NCBI RefSeq assembly: GCF_016545825.1
Contig: NC_052616.1
Location: 1,984,001-2,048,000 of the forward strand
Reading direction: 5' to 3'
DNA length: 64,000 nucleotides
DNA from: Eucalyptus grandis
Lineage: Eukaryota; Streptophyta; Magnoliopsida; Myrtales; Myrtaceae
In this document: positions 1-11,500 of the stretch, in pieces
Layout: every line of letters starts with the position of its first letter
How positions within the stretch are numbered: the stretch's first letter is position 1
The notes under the pieces: generated by a model
What the model was told of the DNA's origin: nothing
The model's database searches: none
The model's input: only the letters and a program-made list of their open reading frames with translations
Program-made: the position numbers and the translations under genes

Positions 1-517
1 CCAGGCAACAAAGGAACTTGAGCATGTTGCCTTGAAGGTTCTAGAGCATGAGCAAACAAAGAATTCCTGAGTACATTGACAACCAAAAGCCCGAATACCA
101 AACCAGAAACAACGAAGGCCATGGAATTCCCAAATTTGTCTATGGACCAATGGAAACAGTAGACATTGATAACCAAAAGCCAAAACACCAAACAAGAAAC
201 AAACAAGCACGTGGAATTCCTCGACATCGACTCACGGAACCAGCAGGCTGAATATCGTACATTAGTAACATCAGTTCAAGAGAAAAAGAAAAAAAACATA
301 AATTTTAACGGCCAAACATCAAATCTAATCGCTTCAGATGAACCAATATCCAAACTTTTTTCCCCTGAAAATCAGAACCCAAGCAAAGCTACCTCAAAAG
401 CACTGAACAGCCAGGGATCGATGCTTAACATACAAAACCAGTCCCGAAGCACCTACATCAATCAGCAGCACAGAGACAGGCATCCACAACCCGAGACAGA
501 GGAACTGATGGAAATAC

Positions 518-1172
518 CTCAGAATCGCCGCCGGCGATGGTCTCCCACATCTCCTTAACTTCCCCGTCATGATCCCTAGAACTTCTTCCCGGATAAATCG
601 CGCCCTTCTTCGGAATCCCCGACTTCGTCCCGTGCCTCTTCTCCCCCTTGTGCCTCTTCTCCTTCCTCCCACTGCCACCTTCCTTCCCACTCTTCCTCTT
701 CAACCTCCTCTCCTCCGAGCTTTCCCCCGCAAAGTCCCCAGCTCCTCCGCCGCGAAAACCCTCGTCATCGTCCGCGAAGTCATCCAGGCCCAAGTCGCTG
801 GCCTTACTGCCCCCGGCGCCTTTCTTAACCAACCTCTTCCGAGGCCTCGACTTCGACTCGGACTGATCCCGATCGTACACCGGCGTCTGCGACCGGTCGC
901 GGCCGGTCTTCCAGTCGTCCCCTCCGACGTCGTCCTCGAGGCCGTCGTCGAGGAAGTGATCGTGCCGCTGCCGCGGCGCGGGCGACTGCTCCCGATCCGA
1001 CGGCATGTCGTCGAAGTCCATCAAGGGCTCGCCATCCTCGTCCCGGTACCTGGAACAAGAAACCCACGACGAATCCCTCGATTACCCACTGAAATTGCCA
1101 GAGAAACAGGAAGAAAAGAAAGAGAGAAAAAAACTAGGGTTTGGAACCGTACGGATCGTCTTCGTAGCCCAT
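518..1172 (-). CDS. IWS1: IWS1/SPN1-like transcription elongation factor, left copy, 5' exons only (runs off window)
   Basis: Two coding exons are visible: a 20-nt first exon (1172-1153, ATG GGC TAC GAA GAC GAT CC, donor GTACGG) and exon 2 (1049-518). Together they encode about 184 residues starting MGYEDDPYRDEDGEPLMDFD, the conserved start of plant IWS1. The rest is the acidic then lysine-rich disordered N-terminus, including the family motif SQTPVYD. Exon 2 ends in phase 0 at GATTCTGAG before a GTATTT donor. Bases 1-517 are intron 2; by comparison with the right copy, exon 3 should lie about 75 bp beyond the left edge. IWS1 partners with Spt6 and RNA polymerase II in elongation, and in Arabidopsis it acts with BES1 in brassinosteroid-responsive transcription. 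Exon 2 is the same length (532 nt) as in the right copy, with a handful of substitutions and no frameshift. Unlike the right copy, codon 3 is intact, so this may be the functional gene. Confidence 0.88.
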
Positions 1173-3463
1173 GCTGGCGTCGGGTATCGGCGATTCAGCT
1201 GGATTCAAAGGAGTAATCAAGAGGCGGCGGCGGCGTATGGATCGTGCAGAGGCGGATTCGACAGGCTCCGATCGGATTCGATTCGATCGAATATCGCGAC
1301 GGAGGCCGCTCCAGCTTCGCGACGACGAGACGGAGACTTCTGGTCGGATTTGCTTTCCTCGTTCATCTGCGCAGTGTTTCGCGAGAAATCTCCTTCAAAT
1401 ATCACTGCCAGCCCCTCTTGCGAATTACGCTGGGTTAAATTTTCTAATGGGTTTGTGAATTTGAAAAAATTATCTTTTAGCATTCGAGAAATAGTTTTAG
1501 AGGAAACTCATCTAAAAGCTCTCCCAGAAAGAAAAAAGAAGAAAGAAGTATAAAGCTTCCCGAAATATACGGTAATTTTCCTATCCAAATGTGAAATAAA
1601 TACAAATTATTGAGGATTAGAATGTCTCCTATTTATGACTAGGATTTGACTCATGAGTTTTTCGAGAATACGGATTAAACGAAGTCAGTTACTTTTAAGT
1701 GCGTTCTTACGTATAATTTGTATTTTTTTTTATGAACATAGTAAGGATTTATGGGTTGGTTCAGTTTTTAATGTGGACTTTCGACTTCCGAAACTTTTAG
1801 GAAAAATATTGAAGTGTTCAGCAAATATTTTGAAGTAGCTTTGGCATTAAGAATATTGAAAGTCCAATTCTACTTACATCCAATATTCTATAATAGTATT
1901 TGCGAAATGTTAAAATTATGATTAAAATATTTTTTCCTTCCAAAACTGCTACCATGAATTCTTTAGTTTTTCGATTTTATTCCTCCTTGTGACTCTTCAC
2001 TTTCTTCGCACAAAGGCAACCAGTGAAGCCCAATCTCGCGTGGGTTACGCGTCGACAACCATAGGAGTCAAATCTGGCAATCGTAGCCCTTCATCGGCTC
2101 TAGTGAAGAAATTGAATTGTAGTTTAATAAAAAAATAGTCAAAATCCATTGTGAGAAATAAAAAATTCGCCAAATATTACTTAAACCCAATATCTATTTG
2201 AAAAGAGTTTTTATCAAAGGCCATTTGTATTTCTCCAAAGGGTTTTGGATATCGGTATTTGCATTAAATCTAAAGCCTACCCAAAGCCCATTTGCAAAGT
2301 TAAACCAAACTCACGTAATAAAAGTTTAATCGTATAGTCAAATTCTGCTAGTAATAAGAGAAAAGATCAAAATTTTCAATTAATTCAGCGTGCGAACATA
2401 ATATCCAAAAATTTAAAAGGTTTTATGAATTATTTTCAGAGAGAAAAACACAAAGTTCGGAATTAGTTTTCCACACACGACGTTCCATGCAAAGTTTCGA
2501 GATCATTGGAATTCAAAAGGTGTGTCCCGACTATTTTTCTTACTTTCTTTAATCCCAATCGAGCACGTATTTCGATCTTTTTTCTTTCATCCCTTGAAAC
2601 TTTTACGGTACATGAATGTTCACATGTGAATTCATGTATGAAATTTTTATACCTCTTTTGATTTTGAATAATGTTTTAAATATGGTGGAAATAATGAAAC
2701 ATTTTTTGCATCTTATGAGTATGAATAAGCAAAGCCTTAAATTCCCAAGGATGCCGAGGGAAGGCCGTTATTGTCGCATACGTCGCATAATTCGCAATAA
2801 TGATCTCTTCTCTCATGGTAAAAAAAGTCCAAATCAAATAATAACTCAATCATAATTTTTTTTTAATTTGATTGACTTAGTTAAATTTTACTAATATAAT
2901 ATTTTCAGTTAATTTTGATTGATGATCGCTAATGTAGATGCTGGCTTTTCTACATGGAACAACCATGGGCCAACACCGACATCAACAATTTTACAACTTT
3001 ATAAAATTTTATACTTTTTAAAAATTATAAAAAAAATTTTTTTCTTTTCTTTTTCTTTTCTTTTCATCTCAGGTCAAGCCACAGTGAAAAAAAAAATAGA
3101 ATAGAAAATTTATAAAAATTATAAAAAATTACACACATCAGTATTTGACATTCCATGTAAAGTTGTTAATGTCCACATTAGTGATCATCAATCTAAATGG
3201 CCGAAAGAATTACATTGGTAAATTGTCAAAAGAAAAGTTTAAAATTAAATCAACATTCGGACAAATAGGTTCAAAACCTTTTTAGTATTTTTCTCGACTA
3301 CCAAAATCACGAGAAATATTATTGTAATCAAAAGAGCAATGACGTAGCATAATAAGCTAATTATTATTATCCGTGTACCATGAATCTTGCATTACTTGGC
3401 ATGCGTTTTGTGATGCTCTTATTTTAAAGTGACTTGTTATATCATGTGCAATAAAATAACATT

Positions 3464-4249
3464 GGAAAAATTTCAAATAAAAGCTCAAAATGCATGATTT
3501 TCTCAAATAATGATAATAATTTGATATTATTTCAAATAAAAACTTAAAGTGCTATCTTTTTTCAATAACCTGAATTTGATATTATTTTAAATAAGGGTTT
3601 GAAGTGGTTATATTAGTCTAAAAAATGCTTTGACCTCACCAACTGTTAAGAGCATTTTTGTCTTTTAACTTTTTAGATTTTTTTTTCCTTCTTTTTTTCC
3701 TTTTTCTATTTTTTCTTTAAAAAAAACAAATTCATAGATTAAGAAAACGGATAAAAGTTAAAAAGGAAAAAAAAGAGACCGGACAAGCCATCCGCCCATA
3801 GCCATTGCCTCATCGCTAGTAGATTGGGGGCGATGGTTTGGCGAGCCCTCTCTTGATTCTGGTGAGGGCCTACTAGACTTTGCCCTTGGTACGCGAGGGT
3901 TGTGGACCCTTGCTAAGGCATCAGCAACAAGCCGTCGCACTAATGATAGGGCGATGGACATGAGTGGGAAGGGCCAGCCTCCTTGTATTTTTTTTTTTTA
4001 GTCATAAAAACTTTAATTTAATTTAACCAAAATTTATGTTAAAATTGTTTTTTTTTTATGAAAATGCCTTTAACCGACTGGAATTTTTAGTTGGGCGATG
4101 ATGTTAGGCCCTTATTTGCAACAACCATAGTCGTTTCAGACTCTTATTTGAAATTGATATGGCCACTTCTATGCCTTATTCAAAATAATATTTACTTCAA
4201 GTCATTATTTGAAAAAATGATAGCTTCAAATCGTTATATGGAATTTTCC
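3464..4249. mobile_element. Mutator-like MITE, family B, left-block copy
   Basis: A roughly 790-bp element with long imperfect terminal inverted repeats. The left end reads ggaaaaatttcaaataa, and the reverse complement of the right end reads ggaaaattccatataa. Further in, both arms carry repeated 'ttatttcaaataa' and 'aagggtttgaagtgg' type motifs. The core (about 3770-3995) is GC-rich in an AT-rich surround. The same element occupies 16459-17251 in the right block, where 8 of 10 flanking bases still match as a target duplication. It therefore inserted before the segmental duplication. No open reading frame for a transposase is present, so it is non-autonomous. Confidence 0.6.
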
Positions 4250-5260
4250 AAATAGTGAAATCATTGAATAACAAAATAGCTTTGCGAAACCATTCCCAAC
4301 TAGGTGTGAGCATGGTTTGGATGACAATTCCCGCCATAGAAACTAGGAACCACCCATACAAAACTGATTTCGAAAACTTGGAGCTGGGAAACGCCTATTG
4401 ATTCCATGGACCCACCTTGGAACTAGACCACCAATTTGACCAAGCTTTTTGCACTCAATGCAAACATTTTTTAGCAAACCAAAGTAAAGCAAAAAAAAAA
4501 TACTTCCTTATTTTAAATTACGAAATTAGTAAAAAAATTGGATTCATATTAAAAATTGAGAGCTGAGGCCGCGAGCGTTGAGCTTGAGATAGAAAGACAA
4601 TTTAAATGAGGTAAGAGTGAGACGAGATGATCACTTAGTCAACGAGTATTGAGCTTCAAATTAGAGATTTTAGGGTTTTAATTTTTCTTAATTTTTTTGT
4701 TCGGAAATTTTTCTCAAGAATTAGATATATATTATCAATTTGGTTTAGGTGAGCGAGTCCATGTCTACAATCGAACGGCTGGTTTCGGGTGATTTGAGTA
4801 GTTATCGGTTTTTTTGTACACCTCTTTTCGCAACAGGAAGGGAAAAAAAATCTGCAAATAATTACGTGTCAAGCACATAAAACTGATGCTCATCATGTTA
4901 CAACTCACGTACATTGCAATTTGCAATAAACAAATTAACCACAATTAATAAATTAATACCGGAAGCCATCATTGAGTCCCAAATTGACCAATCTTACAAA
5001 TTACCTATTGCGAAATATAAACTAAAATTTTTCAATCTTTTCAATTGTAGATCATTCATGTGATTTTTTTTTTCCGAATAATTCCATCGCCAGGACTTAC
5101 TATTAGATTCATCACTAATGCAAAGCATATTTTGGATATCCACCTTTTATTGACATTCGAAATAATCAAATTAAAAAACAAATCCCAACAATACATGTCG
5201 CTTACCCAACTTGAAAGTGTTTGATAATAATCTTTATTTTCAACAAGACCTTTAAAAAAA

Positions 5261-5893
5261 GAAAATTCTAAATAAGGACATTAAATGCTATCAATTTCTT
5301 AAACGAGAACATGAAATGGACATTATTTTAAATAAAAGTCTGAACTATTCATATCAATCATAAAGAATGTTCTGAACTCATCGATTGTGATGGGCAGTTT
5401 CATCTTTCTAAATTTATTAATTTTTTCTTTATATTTTCCGATTTTTAATTTTTCAAAAAAAAAAAAAAAAAACTTTTAAAAAGGAAAACACAAGCGAGAG
5501 GGGCCGCCCCATCTCCAGTGGGGCAGCAGCGATGGTCAATGAGGCTTTCAACGCCTGAGTGGGCGTCGCTAGCCCTCACCTAGCGTCCCCTCCTGCATGT
5601 GTTTTTCTTTTTTTCTTTTTAAGTTTTATTTTGAAAAAAATATCTAATCTAATTTAATTTAAATTTAACTTATGTTTGGATAAAAATATCCCCAATCGAC
5701 CGTAACATTTTGTTAACCGATGAGCCCGTAAAATTAGGCTCTTATGTGAAACAATCATAATTATTTCAGGTTATTATTTGAAATTAATATGATTACTTCT
5801 ATATCTCTTTATTCGCATTTATTTGAAATAATATTTACTATATCTCTTTATTCGAGAAAATGAGAATATTTTGGATTTTAATTTGAATTTTTC
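5261..5893. mobile_element. Mutator-like MITE, family B, second left-block copy
   Basis: A roughly 630-bp relative of the 3464-4249 element with the same layout. It has AT-rich arms beginning gaaaattctaaataagg, inverted at the right end, and a GC-rich core at about 5495-5600 containing gccgccccatctccagtggg. Its right-block counterpart at 18321-18942 is flanked by matching ttaaaaaaaag sequences, the length expected of a Mutator-type target duplication. It has no coding capacity. Confidence 0.55.
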
Positions 5894-6014
5894 TCTAGGA
5901 AAAGGACATGTAAAGGAAAAAGAAGAAGAAAAGAAAACGAGGCGGCTGGCCGTTACTGTCGTTAACATTGGCGTTTCCGTTGACGGGGATAACAGTTTGC
6001 AGCGATCGGGAGCA

Positions 6015-6020
6015 CACGTG
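6015..6020. promoter_or_regulatory. G-box (CACGTG) carried in the left duplicate
   Basis: A perfect CACGTG lies 21 bp before the duplication junction. It is the copy of the G-box at 19058-19063 upstream of the bZIP gene. Here it is separated from the bZIP transcription unit and faces the SET-domain gene fragment. Confidence 0.4.
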
Positions 6021-6041
6021 GAGAAAACGAGGGTCGTGTTT

Positions 6042-6584
6042 GTTGACGGGGAATGATTACTATGATCATGAAGACAAAGGCTATCCCATATATAGAGGAG
6101 TCCCTCTGTTAAATCCTTCTTCTTCTCTTTCAAATGATGTAATCACCTAAAGGAGGAAGCTTTCAGGGTATAGACCCTCTGAACTAAGAGCTTGTGATAT
6201 CCAGTTAGTGTACCAACCGACAAGGGCAATCACCAGTGTTTGTTCTTTTCTTTTGGATACTTTTCTAGTTGGCCATTATCGCAACATCAGTCAATGAAAA
6301 TAACAGAACCATTCCCTTAAAACCAGCACTGGCGATGCCTGCATTTCACAAGACTAACAGTCCTTTTCATAAATGCTTGACTCTTGCCTGGTACCAAGAT
6401 CATAAACAATAAAGAAATGACCTTGCGCACGCGCAAATTTTGCCTTCCATAGTGCGTTGTCAGCGAAACAGAAGCCCAACTCAGCCAGACAAAGAGACAC
6501 GCTACGGCCACACACATATATATATAGCTGCATTGCGCGAACGCATACGCCCGCATAAACTGATCGGAACATGCAAAAGATTAC
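6042..6584. other. Duplication junction and remaining intron of the truncated SET-domain gene
   Basis: Immediately after the end of the left block comes ttgacgggga, a repeat of sequence found about 60 bp earlier, then unrelated DNA. Reading the minus strand, this interval follows the second exon of the SET-domain fragment. I could not find the next expected exon in it. A TATA-like tatatagagg occurs near 6088. Otherwise nothing is recognised. Confidence 0.4.
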
Positions 6585-6985
6585 CGTCGCGGTCTTCGCC
6601 GGACCTGAAAACGCCATAGCCTTTGGTGGAATCACAGTACTTAATCCTGCAACCTCGTAGTTGAACTCTGTTCGCCTGAACACACGGGTCACTTTAATCG
6701 ACACCGACACTTCGCGAGAACCACGCCGCGCGATTCACGTCACTATAACTCTCCGACGGACACAGCGCGTGCAGCAGACGCATGAAACCGTAACTCGTGA
6801 GTTAAACTCATTCGGCTGAAGAATCGGCCGAACGTTTTTTTTTTTTTTTCACTCTCGAACGAAACGCGAATCGAAAACGAGATGACGAGAATCGGCCGGT
6901 GAGGAGAAGATGGTCCGGGGGAAGGAAGGAGAACCTGAAGCCACGCGAGGAAGACGTCGAGCTTAGCTTCTTCTGGAGTCGCCAT
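6585..6985 (-). pseudogene. 5' fragment of a SET-domain (Rubisco methyltransferase-like) protein gene, truncated at the duplication junction
   Basis: Exon 1 (6985-6935) encodes MATPEEAKLDVFLAWLQ and ends at a GTTCTC donor. Exon 2 (6675-6585) follows a TTCAG acceptor and encodes ANRVQLRGCRIKYCDSTKGY, continuing GVFRSGEDRDG to a GTAATC donor. This matches the N-terminus of the plant SETD/RLSMT-type lysine methyltransferases, whose next residues would be the hydrophobic 'VVPLDLAIT' strand. That exon and the whole catalytic SET and substrate-binding region are missing before the junction at 6041/6042. The two exons have good splice sites and an open frame, so the fragment may still be transcribed, but it cannot encode an enzyme. 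An intact copy is expected left of the window, downstream of the left IWS1. Family recognition is from memory of the motif. Confidence 0.65.
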
Positions 6986-8562
6986 TGCTGCCGGTTCAAT
7001 CGCTCGAAGACGAACGAAGAGGTGCTTTGCTTCTGCTCTGCGTCGACTCAGCCCGGTGACCCGAGATCAGGCCCGAGGCCCGAGGCCCGTACGATGGGCC
7101 CTCTCACCGTTTAAAGCCGGGCCAATTTTGATTTAATATGCAATATCAGCAATGAATTTTTTTTTCCTCTTTGTAGTTCCTAAACTATCGATAAATATTC
7201 AATGTCATCGTTCTATTTTCTCGAACGACAAATCAGATATTATTTAATTATGCATGTTATTATATGTTGAGTTGGGTTTTTGAAAATGATAAGTTGGTCA
7301 TGTCCATCCATTCATCCATCTACTTTAGAAAGGGAAAACAAAAATCAGGGCATCAACGTGATAATGTGGATTATTATATTGAGATGAATATCTATCTGGG
7401 ATAATCCAAATTTGACTTCTTCTTTTTTAAAGTTGTTCACATTCAAATTAACAAATTAAAAGTTACATAACATAGATTACATTGAATATTTTCATATAAC
7501 TTATGAATTGCATTAAACATTTACTAATGATTTATGAGTTATATCGAACAAATTAAAAGTTTAAGAATAATATTACACATCAAACCAAAATTCATGGACT
7601 ATTTTGTCATTTTCTTAATAAAGAGCTTACCTGCTAAAACGATTTCTTTTCATTTTATGAGCACCTTTTTTACTTGCTGTATTGTGCATAATTTGATTAT
7701 AAATAATCCATTTAGTTTCTCCAATCAAATCAAATGATACAAGCAATAATTTTTTTTAAAAACTTTCCAACTACCCGTTTCTCGCAAAACGAAAGGCACG
7801 AAACAAAAGGCACCGTAAACTCTCTTACAAACTAAAAGTCAACACTTTGTTGATTCAACACCGCGCAACTTAATTCCAAAGCTTGAAAAAGACCAAGAAT
7901 CATCGCAGGGTAACATTTGCTTCAACCCTCAGGTCAAGAAAATACAAAAGAAACCGAAACCCCGGCCTCAAATTCGCTTAGGTTTAATTGTATACCAGCG
8001 CTCCCGAGCAGGGCTACAAGCTACGAAGAACTTCAACTTTTAACATTTTTCAGAAATGATCTGAGGAGACGACATCGGAAATGACATCACAACCCATTCA
8101 CGAATCGACAGTTTTTTTATAAGACGTTTCGATTTTAGTCCATAAACAACTCAGTTAAAAAAAAATGATTTTGAGCAGCTTCCTGCTTTTCCTCTGCCTT
8201 CAAGTTACGTAAGTTCATCCACGACAGGTAATGCAACGACCAAAAGTTGAAAGAACTAATCTTAAATTACTCGGAGAACTTTGAGGTCCTCAAAGGCTTC
8301 ATAAGAATACGAAGCATCAGATATATGCCCCAACAAAGACATCTGTCAAATGGTCAATTAAACAATACTTTCAAATCGAAGATACGATTACAAATGGATC
8401 TTTCAGTTTTGATAGTAGCTGTGCATGCATGGAAAAGACGCCGATTCCACGTACGAGAATCTGAAATCCGCTGGTGCACATCTGAATATGCCCCCTTATT
8501 GGCCCATCCATCCCGATGAACAGCGGACATTTCATCCGGATCATTTAGAGTGTGGTTGCATA
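6986..8562. other. Spacer between SET-domain fragment and right IWS1 copy
   Basis: About 120 bp upstream of the SET fragment start is GC-rich (7020-7120) and could be its core promoter or 5'UTR. From 7130 to 7750 the DNA is AT-rich with no coding signal. About 7800-8562 is the expected 3' flank and 3'UTR side of the right IWS1 gene. The small reading frames here have no splice or family support. Confidence 0.5.
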
Positions 8563-11500
8563 TCACAGATATTTCGTCATACCACGGCCTTCCACACTAA
8601 GCTTTGTAGCCTGAAGCTGCTTCTTTTTCGGTGCTTTTAACTGCTGCAACTTCTTGTTCATCTGCCACGCACGAAAATATGAGGGAACATGCTATTGTAC
8701 CGGGAAGGACAACTGGGTAGCGATTTACCCAAGCAGGTGCTAAGAAAGAGATCTTCCATAACTCCAAATCTCAAGTGTAAATTCATATATAACAGATTCA
8801 GACTAAATGACAGGTTCCAGGTGGTTATGCACAGCACAGATGAAGTGAAACGACCATTGTTAAGAAAAAGACTATTAAGTATGGCATGCAGTTGCCACAC
8901 TGGATAGGAAATGCAGACCGGTTGTCCCTCCAACAAACACCTGCATTTTCCTCTTCATGCACTCCTAATACATATTCATACAGTATAAGATACCCAACAG
9001 TTGCTCATTTTTCCCAGCACCAGATCTAATGAGAGTACATGACAAAAATCCTTTATTGTCCATCACAAGAATATTAGACGACTAACCTTTACTCGGCGCT
9101 GATCTTTCGTGGCTTGCTTAGTACGGGCTCTAATTTCATCTGGATCAATCTTAGATTGAGGACGCACCACGAAATCATGCTGCCTAGAGGATGACTGACC
9201 AGATCTGCGCTCTCTGCAATGAGGTCAAGCATTAAAACTGCCGACAAGGCCAGCACAAGGATCTCTAATCAGGCTAATTAGAGATTAAAATTCACCGTGA
9301 GAACACATCAGCATAAAGATCACCGTCTCTAGACTCCATCCCAGTATCTTTACCGGCAAGCCTATCCAACAATCCACCATCCAGATAAGACAGTTATCCA
9401 AGGAAACTATAAAATTCACAACAGAGGGGGGTAAAAAACCTAAAGCTCCTTATTGACAGAAAATGGACATGGTAGAAAAGCGAAGATGCAAAAGTAACGA
9501 GAATAAGAAAGTACTTCTTCACCGACGGCCTTCGATAGGAAATCCTATCATCTTCCAAGTTTCTCATATCCTCGAATCTTGTGCTCTTGTTGAATATTGG
9601 TCGACTCTGCAACCCCGTCGAATATACAAGCACAGTGTAAGAATCCTTGGAAAATACTGATGCATGATGAATTATCTTCTTAATGTGCACAATCGCCATC
9701 CTATGCATTGCTTCAAAAATCCAAGAAACTAGCCGCAACCCCACTCTATTTACCAATCATCAAGCAGATGAGCTTTAAGTTGTCTTCAAAATGAATGAGA
9801 AAATACTAAGATCGATGACAAGCAGGCGAAGCTGAGAATCATTGAGCAACCCAGAAGAATCACCAGAAGTCAAATACTGCAAAGACAGTAATGTGGCAGT
9901 AAAAAGAAATTTTAGACGAAGATGAATAAAAGAAAGTTTTAAGAAAAAAATTGAATCAACCAAAATAACATCTGCAGTAAAAACAGAACTATACAGGGTT
10001 CCAAATTGCAAAGATTCTTAAATTCATGGTTAGAAACTACGCAAGGCAGCAATGAAACAGAAGAAAAAACCAAAGCCAGAAGCAAATGTCTTTTAGATGA
10101 AGACCAATGTACCAAGGAGATCAAAAAGGTAACTTGTCTAACTCTCGGCTCCAATATATTAGAGACGAATCTTTCTAGGGTAAGCAATGCCACAAGCTCA
10201 ATGATTTATCGACCGACGGCACCACTGAAGCACAACAAGGCTATTCCACGATGTAGTAATTCACTTTTAATCATGACACATAACAATGTCAAGAATTTCA
10301 AACTTGAATATTATAAGGTGTTAGGACTTAGGAGTGAGTGGATCGGTGGTTTACCCATTTATCAACCAAATCTTTAGCGAGCTTTCTGTTGGACGTAATC
10401 TCGTTATCATGTTTAGACAAAAACATTGTAACCTGCACAAGGGGGTGACTCAGTCCATATAGTACAGGTATGTACATATAATAGGAATTTTAGGACTAAC
10501 TGTTGCCCTCACAAGGCAAACACTAACCTTTCCGAGGTCACTTTTCTTCAATTGCTCCCTCCTATCATACTGTTCTAAATCAATAGGATACTGCAGACAA
10601 GAAGCAGTTTTTCAAGTTCTAAAAAAGGTTTCGCGTGAAGCAACAGCTACACACTTGTTCCAGACAACAATGAAGACAAAAAAAAGTGAACATACACCAG
10701 TCAATATCTTTAAAATTTCAATACGGATATGCATATCGGGTAAGCTTCCATCAGGAAGAGGTTCGAGCCAGTTCTTTAAAAGTGTTAAGACTCCATGATC
10801 TAAGAACTCTTGCTGAAGCTCCTTCCTGCATCGACGCCAAATTTCATCATGGACAGATAAATTAAGGAGCCTAAATAGTTAGAACACAAGCAAGCAGATC
10901 AGACTAGGGTGATAATAGCTTACTTAGAGAGAACATCTGTCAATTCAGACAACTTGTTGAGCTTATTGATAGCAGGTTTTCCCTGCCGGTTAAGTTCTGC
11001 ATCTTCCTCAGCTGTGACCTCAAGCTTACGTATGATTTTCTTGACCAGCAGAGCAATTTCTGCAGGACTCTTCTCATTCTTTTTGAAAAGTTCCTTGATG
11101 TCGTCATCCACCTCACCCTCCTCTGCCTAGCAAATTAAAGGCAATACCGAACAGTGAGGATGAAGCTCAACCCTTTTTTTTCTTATCAGTAATGATGAAG
11201 CTCAATCAATGATGGGTAGCAATTTGCAAATGAAACAGGAAAGAAACCATAGGTATGCATCCAGTTGACATTAACACTGGCATAACCCTGCCCTGAAAGA
11301 ATTGACTGGTACAAATCTAATCATGAACTGAATACTGACCTGAGGAGCATCACTAGGAGAAGCTGGTTCATTATCCATGTAATACCTTTGCGCAGGATCA
11401 ACACCACTATCATCTATAAAATTATCATCGTGCACAGTCCTAACACCATCTTGATCATCCTGTCACAGGAAATAGACATGTAACAAGGCTTCAAAAATTA

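Larger units (their letters stand above)
1..6041. repeat. Left block of a tandem segmental duplication
   Basis: Bases 1-6041 match 11536-19085 nearly base for base in the IWS1 exons and with modest divergence through the upstream spacer. Homology stops abruptly at ...gtcgtgtttg (6041), which corresponds to 19085. The match already exists at base 1, so the block continues to the left outside the window. Outside the IWS1 exons the block (1173-6041) is AT-rich spacer with two transposon-like insertions described separately and no gene I can support. Length differences between the blocks come from insertions in the right block: a 1.47-kb element, three small poly(A) insertions and a short local duplication near 14640-14700. 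Confidence 0.93.

Noticed and set aside
394..1553. Several plus-strand and alternative-frame open frames over the left IWS1 exons (and the same at 11957-13057)
   Set aside because: They are antisense or out-of-frame shadows of a GC-rich exon. The minus-strand frame alone gives the IWS1 motifs and correct splice sites.
6317..6710. Overlapping minus-strand frames of 79 and 118 codons
   Set aside because: Most of this is intron of the SET-domain fragment. Only 6585-6675, in another frame, matches the family.
10690..10700. A frameshift in the right IWS1 copy between exons 5 and 6
   Set aside because: It appears only if the donor GTGTAT is used. The GTATGT donor two bases on restores the frame (LTG-YPIDLEQYD).
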